Assembly (NCBI RefSeq): GCF_014644735.1
Contig: NZ_BMKZ01000013.1
Location: 1-64,000 of the forward strand
Source: Caldalkalibacillus thermarum
GTDB taxonomy: Bacteria > Bacillota > Bacilli > Caldalkalibacillales > Caldalkalibacillaceae
DNA: 64,000 nucleotides
Reading direction: 5' to 3'
Numbering within the stretch: position 1 is the first letter of the stretch; each line of letters opens with the position of its first letter. The notes beneath the pieces are model-generated. The model had not been told where the DNA came from, ran no database searches, and saw nothing but the letters and a program-made list of their open reading frames with translations. The position numbers were made by a program, and so were the translations under genes. Positions 24,939-37,153 of the stretch are shown in pieces.

Positions 24939-25661
24939 TCAAATCTCTTTATTCTTTAACAGTTCAGCAAGGCTATGCTCAAAATAGGGCTTAACCAATT
25001 CATACACGGCACGGGCGTAGGCTTGAAACTCCGCTTGGGCATCGTGAGCCAGACGCTGGTTCAACATGTGGGCCACGCTTTGCAGACTGGCTGTCCAATA
25101 CCATGGGGTGTACATGCCATAAGCGGATGGAAGTAACAACCGGGCTTGCTCCGGAGCAATCCCCGCCTCCAACGCCCATTCGTAGTCTTTTAAGCCCTCC
25201 TCCAGCTGTCTCTTCAAACGTTGTGTGGCTTCCCGGCCAATGGCGCGGTCCACCGGCTCCCCGGACCCTTGCTTGGAATGGTCCGGTTTGCTCCGCCAGG
25301 CATTCTCGTCCGGGATATACCATTCCGGCTCCATGGTGATATACCGTCTGGATGCCTCATTCCAGGCATCCATGACATGATCAGAACCGACAACATATTT
25401 CCACCACTGCCGGGCGATCATCAACGGGGCGTAAATTTCAAAGGAAAGCATGGCATGGCGAAAGGGAGAGGTGTGCCCCTCCCTGGCTAAAAATTTAATT
25501 AAACGGATATCTTTGTCTGACAACTGCTTAGATTCTTTGGCATAGGAAACACGTGCAGCATTGACGACACGGAGATCATCTCCCATGACGTCGACCAGGC
25601 GGACATAACCTTTATCCAAAACATCAATTTTTTCCAGTTTACGTTCTGTTTTGGTACCCAA
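24939..25661 (-). CDS. thyX: Flavin-dependent thymidylate synthase ThyX
   Basis: The 240-aa enzyme makes dTMP from dUMP using FAD, NADPH and methylene-THF. The ThyX signature is read as ARQWWKYVVGSDHVMDAWNEASRRY (split: ARQWWKY near residue 80, NEASRRY near residue 98). The C-terminal half has the SLQSVAHMLNQRL helix. The best start is TTG 25661, six nt after AAGGAGAGG; ATG 25697 has no ribosome site. It lies between the Mn operon and yunC and has no counterpart there in B. subtilis. Confidence 0.88.
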   Translation of the reverse strand: MGTKTERKLEKIDVLDKGYVRLVDVMGDDLRVVNAARVSYAKESKQLSDKDIRLIKFLAREGHTSPFRHAMLSFEIYAPLMIARQWWKYVVGSDHVMDAWNEASRRYITMEPEWYIPDENAWRSKPDHSKQGSGEPVDRAIGREATQRLKRQLEEGLKDYEWALEAGIAPEQARLLLPSAYGMYTPWYWTASLQSVAHMLNQRLAHDAQAEFQAYARAVYELVKPYFEHSLAELLKNKEI

Positions 25662-25721
25662 CGCTATCCTCTCCTTAACCTTCACGGATGGTGACATACA
25701 GTGCTTTGATCAGATCAATCT

Positions 25722-26024
25722 CTATATCATTCTTATAATGGCGTCTTTCCCTTTCATTCCCGCTTTGATCCCCAGTTTTTCAGCTGCTTTGGTCACCGAT
25801 TCCAAAGGGGCTTCCAGCAATTGCTCAATATTGCGCACTCCCACAGCCCTGCCGGCAATAATTTCCCTGTCAGCCAGCTTTTCATTTAACAACTGGATAT
25901 CCAATGCCCCGCACATGATATACCCTTTGCTAGTGGAGACCACCAGCAAATTGGTTTTAGGCAGCTTCACCTCGATGGCTAACACCTGATGGCCTTCCAC
26001 TGTAATAGGTGTCAACGACATCAT
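25722..26024 (-). CDS. yunC: YunC family protein (DUF1805)
   Basis: The 100-aa YunC protein carries TPITVEGHQVLAIEV, LVVSTSKGYIMCGALDI and ADREIIAGRAVGVRNIEQLL. Structure is known for homologues but function is not. Its place after lytH-yunB and before yunD/yunE follows B. subtilis order. Confidence 0.88.
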   Translation of the reverse strand: MMSLTPITVEGHQVLAIEVKLPKTNLLVVSTSKGYIMCGALDIQLLNEKLADREIIAGRAVGVRNIEQLLEAPLESVTKAAEKLGIKAGMKGKDAIIRMI

Positions 26025-26154
26025 GATTGATCACCTCTTCTCCCCAACTCTTCTTTATTTAAACTATGACCCGGACGGTCAAAAGGTGAAGGAGAAGAGA
26101 AGATCGGTAACTTGACGAGTGCCTGGCCTTTCCCGTTTGTTACTTAACCAAGCT

Positions 26155-26409
26155 TTAGTGTATTTTATGATTTTCATCCACCGGACGGTGTTGTCCCAAT
26201 CCTTCCCGGGCCATTTTTTCCTTAAGCTGGCCAATCAAATACTGTCCCACCATTTGAAACACTTCCTCGTCACTCATCTCTGCAATCAGTTTCATCAAAT
26301 CTTCCCGGGTATGTTCCTGGAGCGTGTAAAGAATGAGAGCTACGGCATCTTCTTCATCCCCGACTAATTTATCCTTATAAAATTCATATAAATCATCGAT
26401 AAATTTCAT
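26155..26409 (-). CDS. Small acidic protein (DUF6154-like)
   Basis: The 84-aa helical acidic protein has DDLYEFYKDKLVGDEEDA and a TREDLMKLIAEMSDEEV stretch. It resembles DUF6154 proteins of Bacillaceae as I recall them; function is unknown. The start lies 3 nt after the yunD stop, so it is probably translated from the yunE-yunD transcript. Confidence 0.65.
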   Translation of the reverse strand: MKFIDDLYEFYKDKLVGDEEDAVALILYTLQEHTREDLMKLIAEMSDEEVFQMVGQYLIGQLKEKMAREGLGQHRPVDENHKIH

Positions 26410-26412
26410 TTG

Positions 26413-27882
26413 TTACGCCTCCTTCTTGTTTGTGGTTTGCTTAATCCAACGTTGCTTAGCAGCACGCTCCAATTTCCCTTGCTTTAATCGGGCGGCCAGT
26501 AAATCCCTTAGAAATTCAGGGAGAAAGTAGTCAATCTCATTTTTCTCATAAATCTCGGGAAAGATGCCCCCAAACGTAAACATATCCACAGTGGCCACAG
26601 GATAAGTTTCGTGCAAATCGATGGGGCCGTTGGCTGTAAAAATATTGGTGATGACAGCATCCCCGCTCTCCGCTGGGCTATACTCCACCGAGAGCCCGTT
26701 TAAAGCCAGCATGCCCAGCCTTTCACCCCGGAAACCAAACCCTTTGATTTCCAGTGATTGCAAATCATGTTCCAGAGAACGGTCCAAAATCGACCAAATT
26801 TCCTCCCCTCTCAGGTGCAAGCGGCAGGCATTGATCGGATGGGGGCAAATCCGGTGAATATCCCGGAGCCTGACAACCCCTTGGGGTAAATGATCAAGAA
26901 TTAACCCCGTGTTAACCATGGCAATCGGCGTTTGACACCAGTCACTCACCGCCTCAGCCAACAGGTTTCCCAGCATGGTTTCCTCATGCCAACTGATGGG
27001 AAGCGTCTTGTCGAGAACGGTAAGCGGATGGGCCAAATGGTGTTCAGCCTGCTTTTCCCATTTTTCCAAGAGCTGTACGCTCTCTGGATCCGCTTCTTCC
27101 TCCTGCACAGCTTCAGCCCGCGGGTAACAGGCAAACTGCCCGTAAGCATGATCATGGTAAACCTGGACACAACCGACGTACTGGCCAAATTTGCCTACCT
27201 GATGGATCCAGGTCTGGCCAACTTTTTGCCCATGGGGTAAGAAATGATGGGTGTGGGCGCCCAAAATCAGATCAATCCCCTGCACCTGTTTGGCCAGTTT
27301 TTGATCCCTCGGCAACCCCAAATGGGAAAGTACAAGAATAAAATCCACTTCTTGTTTCAGCTTCCGCACACATTGGGCCACTGCTTCAACCGGATCACCA
27401 ATCCGCCAGCCCAATTGTTCATAAAAGCGGGTAAAATTGACCGTTGTCCCAATGATCCCCACCTTAAACCGGCCGAGGGTTTTCACATCATATGGCATGC
27501 ACCAGGAGGGACGTTTCCCGTCAGCTTCAAACAGGTTGTTGATCAAAACTTTAAATTGAGCATCGCGGTATAAAGCAGATAATTGCTGATAATCAAAGGT
27601 AATGCCTTCGTTATTGCCAATGGTGGCATAATCATAGTCCAACTGGTTTAATAAGGCAACATTGACTTGCCCCTCGGTTCCCTCGGTAATAAAGTGGGCC
27701 CGGTCCACATGATCGCCAATATCAACTAAAAGATACGGCTCCCCGTTAAGCCGCCGCCGGCCTGTAAGCTGTTTGATTTTTGCTGCCACTTTAGGCCAAT
27801 TTTCAAAATGGCTATGCACATCATGGGTGAAAATCACTTCAAAAGCAAAGGTGACGATCCCCGTTCCCTCCTTATCCCACAA
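26413..27882 (-). CDS. yunD: YunD, 5'-nucleotidase/UDP-sugar hydrolase family metallophosphatase
   Basis: An N-terminal calcineurin-like phosphoesterase domain carries THDVHSHFE, GDHVD, GNNEG and GAHTHH. The C-terminal 5'-nucleotidase substrate domain has MVNTGLI, RLHLRGEEIW and ATVDMFTFGG. No signal peptide is visible, as in other cytoplasmic YunD proteins. The start is unclear: homologues begin close to IFTHDVHSH, which here follows a GTG at 27837 without ribosome site. A strong AAGGAGG (27873-27867) points instead to an ATC codon at about 27858. The stated start is the outer limit of the frame. Confidence 0.85.
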   Translation of the reverse strand: MWDKEGTGIVTFAFEVIFTHDVHSHFENWPKVAAKIKQLTGRRRLNGEPYLLVDIGDHVDRAHFITEGTEGQVNVALLNQLDYDYATIGNNEGITFDYQQLSALYRDAQFKVLINNLFEADGKRPSWCMPYDVKTLGRFKVGIIGTTVNFTRFYEQLGWRIGDPVEAVAQCVRKLKQEVDFILVLSHLGLPRDQKLAKQVQGIDLILGAHTHHFLPHGQKVGQTWIHQVGKFGQYVGCVQVYHDHAYGQFACYPRAEAVQEEEADPESVQLLEKWEKQAEHHLAHPLTVLDKTLPISWHEETMLGNLLAEAVSDWCQTPIAMVNTGLILDHLPQGVVRLRDIHRICPHPINACRLHLRGEEIWSILDRSLEHDLQSLEIKGFGFRGERLGMLALNGLSVEYSPAESGDAVITNIFTANGPIDLHETYPVATVDMFTFGGIFPEIYEKNEIDYFLPEFLRDLLAARLKQGKLERAAKQRWIKQTTNKKEA

Positions 27883-28696
27883 TCCCTTGCCAGATCATGC
27901 GCAAGCCAATGATGACCAGCATGAGCCTGAGCAAAAGCTCAATGCCTTTGGCTTTCATTTTAGTGGAGATATAGGCTCCCAAGCGCCCGCCAATCCAAGC
28001 ACCAGGCGCCAGGCCCAGCACCAGCCACCAATCGATATGGCCGAAATAATAATGGGTGGCACTGCCCAGAATGGATGACAGGAATATGATGAACATTGAC
28101 GTGGCTGCAGCCACCTGCACAGGAAAATGAAAGAGAAGAATCATGGCCGGAACAAAGAGAGAGCCTCCGCCAATGCCAAACAAACCGGACAACATACCTA
28201 CTAAAAAGGCAATGGCCAAGCCCAATCCCCGGTGATAACCATAAGCATACTCTTCACCGCTCTGTGGATCATGATAACGCTTCGTTACGCCCCAGGAAAT
28301 ATCCTTCTTGCTTAACTTTCCCTTAACCGCCAGCAACAATGCCATTAAGATCATGAACAAACCGAAAGACAAGTTAAAATGCTTTATTTCCATGAAGCGA
28401 TTAATATAGGCGCCAACCATGGCCCCTGGACCGCTGGCCAAGAAAAACAACAGGGCACAGCCGACATCTACTTTTTTCTGCTTAAGATAAGATAAAGTGG
28501 ATGATAACGCCGTAACCGTCACCACAACAAGAGAAGTTCCCACTGCCATCTGCGGGCTGACTTGCATATCTGGATAAATAATACAGAGATAGATCAAGGC
28601 CGGAACAATAAATACACCCCCGCCCAGGCCGACTAAACTGCCAATGGTTCCGGCCACAAGTCCAACAATCATGAGCAACATAAACAGTCCAAACAA
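27872..28696 (-). CDS. yunE: YunE, TauE/SafE-family membrane protein
   Basis: The membrane protein of about 274 aa has the duplicated TauE/SafE fold: LVGLGGGVFIVPAL near the N-terminus and LFGIGGGSLFVPAM in the second half, with about 8 helices. The family exports sulfite, sulfoacetate or other organosulfur anions. GGAG lies eight nt before a TTG at 28696; the GTG at 28705 is too close to that site. Its end overlaps the yunD frame by 11 bases. Confidence 0.85.
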   Translation of the reverse strand: MFGLFMLLMIVGLVAGTIGSLVGLGGGVFIVPALIYLCIIYPDMQVSPQMAVGTSLVVVTVTALSSTLSYLKQKKVDVGCALLFFLASGPGAMVGAYINRFMEIKHFNLSFGLFMILMALLLAVKGKLSKKDISWGVTKRYHDPQSGEEYAYGYHRGLGLAIAFLVGMLSGLFGIGGGSLFVPAMILLFHFPVQVAAATSMFIIFLSSILGSATHYYFGHIDWWLVLGLAPGAWIGGRLGAYISTKMKAKGIELLLRLMLVIIGLRMIWQGIVG

Positions 28697-28848
28697 AAAA
28701 ATCACTCCGCTTGTGCTATTAAATTGTATGTCTTACACCATATCTTTACCCCTATTATAGCAAAACAATCAACTGCCGTGCTGCAACTTTGCCTCCAAAC
28801 TTTCTGGCTAATAGAGTAACGGATCGTATCACAAAGGAGGTCAGAGTA

Positions 28849-28948
28849 ATGAAAAAAATGGTTGCTATTTCTGTTTAAGCTTTGCCTTGTTAGCCGGCTG
28901 CGGCGTACAGGACACGGGCCTTACAAGCGAGCAACCAGCTGGAGATCT
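28849..28948 (+). pseudogene. Start of a lipoprotein gene, frame-shifted and truncated
   Basis: AAAGGAGG then ATGAAAAAAATGG opens a frame that stops after nine codons. If the seven-A run at 28852-28858 had eight A, it would read MKKNGCYFCLSFALLAGCGV, a lipoprotein signal with lipobox LAGC. The frame then runs into the remnant of a MerR gene on the other strand. It is a broken stub. Confidence 0.5.
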
Positions 28949-29074
28949 GCGGGTGCCCCCGGGTGTCCGCTCAGGATTCAACAACCCCCTTTCCTCATAA
29001 TAGCGGATGGTACGGGTGGAAATATCAAATTCTTGAGCTAACTGGGATATGGAGTAAGTTTCCTGCTTCTTCAT
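28949..29074 (-). pseudogene. MerR-family regulator, N-terminal fragment
   Basis: ATG 29074 opens YSISQLAQEFDISTRTIRYY-EERGLLNPERTPGGTRR, a complete MerR winged-helix start. After GGTRR the sequence changes to the reverse of the lipoprotein stub, so the rest of the regulator is gone. No effector domain remains. Confidence 0.75.
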
Positions 29075-29094
29075 CAGCTATAATCACCTGTTAA

Positions 29095-29126
29095 TAAAAA
29101 AGCGTGCCCGAGAAACTCAGACACGC
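29095..29126 (-). terminator. Intrinsic terminator of the suf operon
   Basis: On the minus strand GCGTG...CACGC forms the stem, followed by TTTTTTATT, about 30 nt after the sufB stop. Confidence 0.7.
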
Positions 29127-29158
29127 AAGTGTAACAGGGAACTGTTGATCGGTAAGGC

Positions 29159-30556
29159 TTAACCAATACTGCCTTCCATTTCAAACTTGATCAGGCGGTT
29201 CATTTCAACAGCATATTCCATGGGCAGTTCTTTGGTGAACGGCTCGATAAAGCCCATGACGATCATTTCTGTCGCTTCTTCTTCGGACAAGCCACGGCTC
29301 ATCAGGTAGAAGAGTTGCTCTTCAGATACTTTAGAGACACTGGCTTCGTGTTCTAATGTGACGTTATTGTTTAAGATCTCATTGTATGGAATGGTATCTG
29401 AAGTGGACTCATTGTCCATAATCAAGGTGTCACATTCGATATTAGCCTTGGCTCCGTCCGCCTTGCGGCCGAAGTGAACAAGGCCGCGGTAGGTCACTTT
29501 ACCGCCCTGTTTGCTGATTGATTTAGAAACAATGGTGGACGTAGTCTCCGGTGCCAGGTGAATCATCTTGGCTCCTGCATCCTGGTGCTGTCCTTTACCG
29601 GCAATGGCAATGGACAAGACACTGCCCCGGGCACCGCGCCCTTTCATGACCACAGCCGGATATTTCATCGTCAAGCGGCTGCCAATGTTGCCGTCCACCC
29701 ATTCCATAACCGCATTTTCTTCAGCCACGGCACGCTTAGTCACCAGGTTGTAGATATTGGGTGCCCAGTTCTGGATCGTGGTGTAACGGCAACGGGCATT
29801 TTTCTTGACAATGATCTCCACCACAGCACTGTGCAGGGAGTTGGTGCCATAGATCGGCGCTGTACAACCTTCCACATAATGAACAAAGCTGTCCTCATCG
29901 GCAATAATCAGAGTGCGCTCAAACTGCCCCATATTTTCAGTGTTAATGCGGAAGTATGCCTGTAGCGGTGTTTCACATTTTACCCCTTTGGGGACATAGA
30001 TGAAACTGCCGCCGGACCAAACGGCGCTGTTCAGGGCCGCAAATTTGTTGTCTGTCGGGGGAACAACCGTCGCCCAGTATTTTTTGAACAGTTCCTCATG
30101 CTCCTTCAGGGCCGTATCGGTATCCATAAAGATAACGCCCTGTTTTTCCAGTTCTTCTTTCATGTTGTGGTAAACCACTTCTGACTCATACTGGGCAGAT
30201 ACACCGGCCAGAAACTTTTGTTCCGCTTCAGGAATTCCCAATTTATCGAAAGTGCGCTTGATTTCCTCCGGCACTTCATCCCAAGACTTAGATTGTCTTT
30301 CAGAGGGTTTAACGTAGTAAACAATTTCGTTAAAATCCAGTTCTGACAGGTCTCCACCCCACATGGGCATCGGTTTTTGGTAAAAGATTTCCAGGGCCTT
30401 GAGACGGAAATCGAGCATCCATTGGGGCTCGCCCTTCATTCTGGAAATCTCTTTGACCACTTCCGGTGTCAGCCCACGGTTGGCCTTATAAACGGAGACG
30501 TCTTTAGTAACAAAGCCGTATTTGTATTCACCGATCTCCGGCATTTTTTTGGCCAT
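29159..30556 (-). CDS. sufB: Fe-S cluster scaffold subunit SufB
   Basis: The 465-aa SufB assembles clusters in the SufBC2D complex. Recognisable parts are the [36 protein letters not shown] and [20 protein letters not shown] segments. The Cys in EGCTAP and the conserved Cys/Glu positions of the family are present. It is the last gene of sufCDSUB, 58 nt after sufU. Confidence 0.95.
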   Translation of the reverse strand: MAKKMPEIGEYKYGFVTKDVSVYKANRGLTPEVVKEISRMKGEPQWMLDFRLKALEIFYQKPMPMWGGDLSELDFNEIVYYVKPSERQSKSWDEVPEEIKRTFDKLGIPEAEQKFLAGVSAQYESEVVYHNMKEELEKQGVIFMDTDTALKEHEELFKKYWATVVPPTDNKFAALNSAVWSGGSFIYVPKGVKCETPLQAYFRINTENMGQFERTLIIADEDSFVHYVEGCTAPIYGTNSLHSAVVEIIVKKNARCRYTTIQNWAPNIYNLVTKRAVAEENAVMEWVDGNIGSRLTMKYPAVVMKGRGARGSVLSIAIAGKGQHQDAGAKMIHLAPETTSTIVSKSISKQGGKVTYRGLVHFGRKADGAKANIECDTLIMDNESTSDTIPYNEILNNNVTLEHEASVSKVSEEQLFYLMSRGLSEEEATEMIVMGFIEPFTKELPMEYAVEMNRLIKFEMEGSIG

Positions 30557-30614
30557 TGGTTATACCTCCTTTTTGAGGATTATACTTATTATAACATACG
30601 ATCAGGATCACCGA

Positions 30615-33584
<2,970 letters not shown>

Positions 33585-33607
33585 TCTGTACCCTCCTTAA
33601 TAGCCCC

Positions 33608-34393
33608 TTATGCGTGTTGACCCACTGTCTCATCTTTGATGCCCAGTTCTTCCTTGATCCAGTCGTAACCTTTTTCTTCAAGCTCCAGGGCCAGTTCAGG
33701 TCCACCTGATTTCACAATGCGGCCTTGCATCATCACATGGACAAAATCGGGCTTAATGTAGTTGAGCAGACGCTGATAGTGGGTAATGATCAGGAAACCG
33801 CGCTCCTCGCTTCTCATGCTGTTAACCCCGTTGGCCACCACTTTCAAAGCGTCAATGTCCAATCCAGAGTCAATTTCATCCAGGATGCAGATGCGAGGCT
33901 CAAGCATCATCATTTGCAAAATTTCGTTGCGTTTTTTCTCCCCGCCTGAAAAACCTTCGTTGAGATAACGATGAGCAAAAGATTCATCTATGTCCAGCAC
34001 TTTCATTTTTTCTTCCAGCTGACGGATAAACTTCATCAGGGAGATTTCGTTTCCTTCGCCACGCTTGGCATTAATAGCTGAGCGGAGAAAATCAGCTGTG
34101 GTCACACCGCTGATTTCACTTGGATATTGCATGGCCAAGAACAAGCCGGCACGGGCTCTTTCATCCACATCCATCTCCAACACATTTTGACCATCCAGTT
34201 CCACAGAACCCCCAGTCACTTCATAATGGGGATGGCCCATAATGGCAGACGCCAAGGTGCTCTTTCCTGTTCCGTTAGGCCCCATGATGGCATGAATTTC
34301 GCCACCCTTCACTTCCAAAGAGAAGCCTTTTAAAATTTCATTTCCTTCCACAGCCACTCTCAGGTTTTCTATTTTTAAATGTGGTGCTGACAT
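33608..34393 (-). CDS. sufC: Fe-S assembly ATPase SufC
   Basis: The 261-aa ABC-type ATPase has Walker [10 protein letters not shown], signature FSGGEKKR, Walker [12 protein letters not shown] and an H-switch (ITHYQR). It is first in the operon. ATG 34393 follows AGGAGGG; the in-frame extension upstream is leader. The promoter and a Fur-like box lie 100-190 nt upstream. Confidence 0.95.
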   Translation of the reverse strand: MSAPHLKIENLRVAVEGNEILKGFSLEVKGGEIHAIMGPNGTGKSTLASAIMGHPHYEVTGGSVELDGQNVLEMDVDERARAGLFLAMQYPSEISGVTTADFLRSAINAKRGEGNEISLMKFIRQLEEKMKVLDIDESFAHRYLNEGFSGGEKKRNEILQMMMLEPRICILDEIDSGLDIDALKVVANGVNSMRSEERGFLIITHYQRLLNYIKPDFVHVMMQGRIVKSGGPELALELEEKGYDWIKEELGIKDETVGQHA

Positions 34394-34506
34394 AGCGAAT
34401 ACCCTCCTATGTTTAATTATCAAATTTTCCTTATCCCCGTCAGATGCCTGGGTTTTCAGCTGGGTTTTCAATTGATTATCAACTTCAATATTACATCTTA
34501 CAGTAT

Positions 34507-34536
34507 ATCATATGTTATAATCAAGAAAAGGGACAA
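34507..34536 (-). promoter_or_regulatory. Predicted SigA promoter of sufCDSUB
   Basis: TTGTCC (-35) and TATGAT (-10) are spaced by 18 nt on the minus strand, about 115 nt before sufC. The leader in between has no obvious riboswitch. Confidence 0.45.
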
Positions 34537-34560
34537 GTAGTGAACCGAATCTTACTAAAT

Positions 34561-34579
34561 TAAAATGATTATCATTTAG
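34561..34579. promoter_or_regulatory. Fur-box-like site upstream of suf
   Basis: TAAAATGATTATCATTTAG matches the 19-bp Fur consensus GATAATGATTATCATTATC at 14 positions, including the central ATGATTATCAT. It lies about 25 nt upstream of the predicted -35. Confidence 0.55.
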
Positions 34580-34631
34580 TATTAGTTTTATTTTAACATA
34601 AAGCGTCTTGCTCGCAAACCATTTTTCTAAA

Positions 34632-34645
34632 TGTAAACGGTTTCG
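34632..34645 (+). promoter_or_regulatory. cre-like sequence (CcpA site candidate)
   Basis: TGTAAACGGTTTCG fits the cre consensus TGWAARCGNTWNCW at 13 of 14 positions. It sits about 95 nt upstream of the suf -35, in an otherwise gene-free stretch (34394-34747), so relevance is unclear. Confidence 0.35.
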
Positions 34646-34712
34646 TTTGTCCGATACCCTGCTGGTGGCAGAGTAGCGCCTCTAAAGATCTATCCCGTTA
34701 GAAAATTAATGA

Positions 34713-34733
34713 GGGGACTCCTATCGAGTCCCC
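34713..34733 (-). terminator. Hairpin after yrrO
   Basis: GGGGACTC and GAGTCCCC pair across 5 nt just beyond the yrrO stop. The following minus-strand sequence (TCATTAATTTTC) is only moderately T-rich. Confidence 0.55.
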
Positions 34734-34747
34734 ACTTACCTGGCTCA

Positions 34748-35998
34748 TTATTTTCTCTTTCTCATCATGTCATACGGCCGGACAGGCTGGTCCACTTTCA
34801 TTTTCACCGTCATCATCGGGTGCGGGGCGCGGTCCAATGGTTCATCCTCTTCATCCCACATGGCCGTCACTTTCTGTTTAAAGCGCACAAAGTTGGGGCC
34901 AAAAAACTCCACTTCATCGCCTACGCCAAAATTGTTGCGCTGTTGCAGCGTGGCAATCTGAGTATCCGGATTATAATCCAGCACCAGGGCGGCAAAGTCA
35001 TACTTGGGAATCTTCTCCGGCTTACCGAACAATTGGTCCTTTTCTGTCGGAGTACCAAAATAGAAGGCAGTCGTGAGCGAACGTTGCGCCGCTTTCCAGA
35101 TCTCATCCACCCATTCTTCTTTCAGACGGAAGTTCTCCGGATCCTCACAGTACTCGTCGATGATCTGGCGGTACACATTGCACACCGTAGCAATATAGTG
35201 GATACTTTTCATCCGGCCTTCAATCTTCAAGCTGTCCACCCCGGCATCAATGAGGAGAGGCACATGTTCGACCATGCTCAAGTCTTTGGAACTCATGGTG
35301 AACGGATCGCCATCCACACTGATCCGCTTCTCGCCATACAATTCATAAGGCCAGCGGCAAGACTGGGCGCACCCTCCCCGGTTGGCGTCCCGGGCTGTCA
35401 TATGATTGGACAAGACGCAGCGGCCGGAATAGGAGATGCACATCGCCCCATGAATAAAGGCTTCAATTTCAATATCCACGTTGCGTTTGATCTCTTTGAT
35501 CTCTTCCAGCGACACCTCCCGGGCCAGAACCACACGGGGAATCCCTTCCTGGGCCCAGAATTGGACCGCTTTCCAGTTGGTAATGGAAGCTTGCGTACTG
35601 ATATGCATCTCCAAATCTGGAGCTGCGTCACGCCCCAGTTCAATCAGAGCCGGATCAGCGACAATACAGGCGTCCACGCCGATCTCCTGCAACTTTTTAA
35701 AATAGTCTCTAACGCCAGCCAAATCTTCATTATGGGCAATAATGTTGGCTGCCACATACACTTTAGCCCCGTAGCGGGAAGCAAAATCCACACCTTTGGC
35801 CATGTCTTCAAAGGTGAAATTACCGGCTTTGGCTCTGAGCCCGTACTGCTGGCCGCCAATATAGACGGCATCAGCCCCGTATCTCACAGCAAACTGCAAC
35901 TTTTCCAAATTCCCGGCTGGAGCCAATAGTTCAGGCTTCTTCAAGGGGGCTTTGGCCTGCCCGTTGACGCGTGGGTCCACTTCCGTTTTGATCGCCAT
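34748..35998 (-). CDS. yrrO: U32-family tRNA hydroxylation protein YrrO (TrhP2)
   Basis: The 416-aa protein carries the complete U32 signature EAFIHGAMCISYSGRCVLS with paired cysteines, followed by the NRGGCAQSCRWPYEL Fe-S type cysteines. With YrrN it is required for 5-hydroxyuridine at the tRNA wobble base in B. subtilis, using a prephenate-dependent route. It was originally labelled a peptidase. ATG 35998 follows AAAGGAGTGG. A 40-nt gap follows yrrN, so the pair forms an operon. Confidence 0.88.
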   Translation of the reverse strand: MAIKTEVDPRVNGQAKAPLKKPELLAPAGNLEKLQFAVRYGADAVYIGGQQYGLRAKAGNFTFEDMAKGVDFASRYGAKVYVAANIIAHNEDLAGVRDYFKKLQEIGVDACIVADPALIELGRDAAPDLEMHISTQASITNWKAVQFWAQEGIPRVVLAREVSLEEIKEIKRNVDIEIEAFIHGAMCISYSGRCVLSNHMTARDANRGGCAQSCRWPYELYGEKRISVDGDPFTMSSKDLSMVEHVPLLIDAGVDSLKIEGRMKSIHYIATVCNVYRQIIDEYCEDPENFRLKEEWVDEIWKAAQRSLTTAFYFGTPTEKDQLFGKPEKIPKYDFAALVLDYNPDTQIATLQQRNNFGVGDEVEFFGPNFVRFKQKVTAMWDEEDEPLDRAPHPMMTVKMKVDQPVRPYDMMRKRK

Positions 35999-36046
35999 AC
36001 GATCCACTCCTTTCTTGCTTTGGAAGACGTAGTGCCCTTTCCTGTT

Positions 36047-36976
36047 TTAATAGATTTGTTCTTTAAAGTAAAAGCCTGTGCCTAAACGCCGCTCGGGAGG
36101 CTGAATGCGTTTGATCTCGTCCAGCCAGCCGCCTACCTCGGCTTGAAAAGCATCGGCATCCTGCAGATACAGATCAATCGCCTGACGGTAAATGCGGGTG
36201 ACTTGCTCCAGGTATTCCGTCGTCTTATACATCCCTTCTATTTTGAGACTGTCAATCTGACCGTCAATAAAGGCGGGCAGATGCTCCAACATACAAATAT
36301 CCTCATTGCTCATGATGTGGGTACCATTGATGTCTTCAAACACGGGATAGTGGGTTTCTTCTTCTTTCTTCTCCTTTAGATACAAGTTCGCTTCTGGGGA
36401 AGTGGAAACATGTTCTTCACCAATATGGTTCAAATAGTTTTGCACCAGTTTGCGCGCTGAATGGAAGATGCAAGTCATGCCGTGGATCTGGGCCTGTATC
36501 TCAATATCGACCCGCCTTTTAGTCTCCAGTACGTTTTCCAACGATAATTCCCGGGCCACGATAGCTCTGGACGCCCCTTTTTTGGCCCAGTAGCGGACAG
36601 TTTCATAATTGGTGGAAGTGGTTTCTGTATTCCAGTGCAGGGGCAATTTTGAACCGATCTCCCACACGGTCATCAAGACAGCCGGATCCCCAAACACAAT
36701 AGCATCCACGCCGGCTTGTTCCAAACTCTGAAGATAATCTGGCAATGTTTTTAGACGGTCATTATGAAACAAGGCATTGACAGCCACATACACCTTTGCT
36801 TGCCGGTCATGGGCCAGCCGCACGGCCTCCTCAATTTGAGGCAGTTCAAAATCCCCTGCTACTCGCAAGCCATAGTATTGGTGGCCAATGTAAATCGCAT
36901 CGGCACCGGCATCAATCAGCCTTTCCGCTTCAGCGACACTTTTGGCCGTTACCAGCAATTCAGGTTTGTTCATCAT
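36047..36976 (-). CDS. yrrN: U32-family protein YrrN (TrhP1)
   Basis: The 309-aa partner of YrrO has the same barrel start (PELLVTAKSVAEAERLIDAGADAIYIG). Its signature region reads QAQIHGMTCIFHSARKL, keeping one Cys and lacking the full cysteine set, as in YrrN. It is upstream of yrrO on the same strand. In B. subtilis these two genes lie in a different neighbourhood; here they sit between suf and met. Confidence 0.85.
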   Translation of the reverse strand: MMNKPELLVTAKSVAEAERLIDAGADAIYIGHQYYGLRVAGDFELPQIEEAVRLAHDRQAKVYVAVNALFHNDRLKTLPDYLQSLEQAGVDAIVFGDPAVLMTVWEIGSKLPLHWNTETTSTNYETVRYWAKKGASRAIVARELSLENVLETKRRVDIEIQAQIHGMTCIFHSARKLVQNYLNHIGEEHVSTSPEANLYLKEKKEEETHYPVFEDINGTHIMSNEDICMLEHLPAFIDGQIDSLKIEGMYKTTEYLEQVTRIYRQAIDLYLQDADAFQAEVGGWLDEIKRIQPPERRLGTGFYFKEQIY

Positions 36977-37074
36977 ACAGCTTCACCTCTAATGTACACA
37001 TTATACTATATTAAATAGAAAAAAGGTAAGGATCCCAAGACGATCACTTTAGTTAATTTTGGTTAGAGCGCCAT

Positions 37075-37105
37075 AAGAAAACGGCAGCGGAACATGCTGC
37101 CGTTT
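37075..37105 (-). terminator. Terminator of metNPQ
   Basis: AAACGGCAGC and GCTGCCGTTT form a 10-bp stem with a 7-nt loop, followed on the minus strand by TTCTTAT. It lies 50 nt after the metQ stop. Confidence 0.7.
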
Positions 37106-37153
37106 ATTTAGTCTCGTTCACTTTTTTCAACTGTTCATCCCGGCTAGATGTCC

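Noticed and set aside
34709-35929. Long open frame on the plus strand (406 codons) opposite yrrO
   Set aside because: It is the antisense of a well-supported U32 gene. Its composition is His/Phe-rich, typical of a shadow frame, and no ribosome site precedes it.
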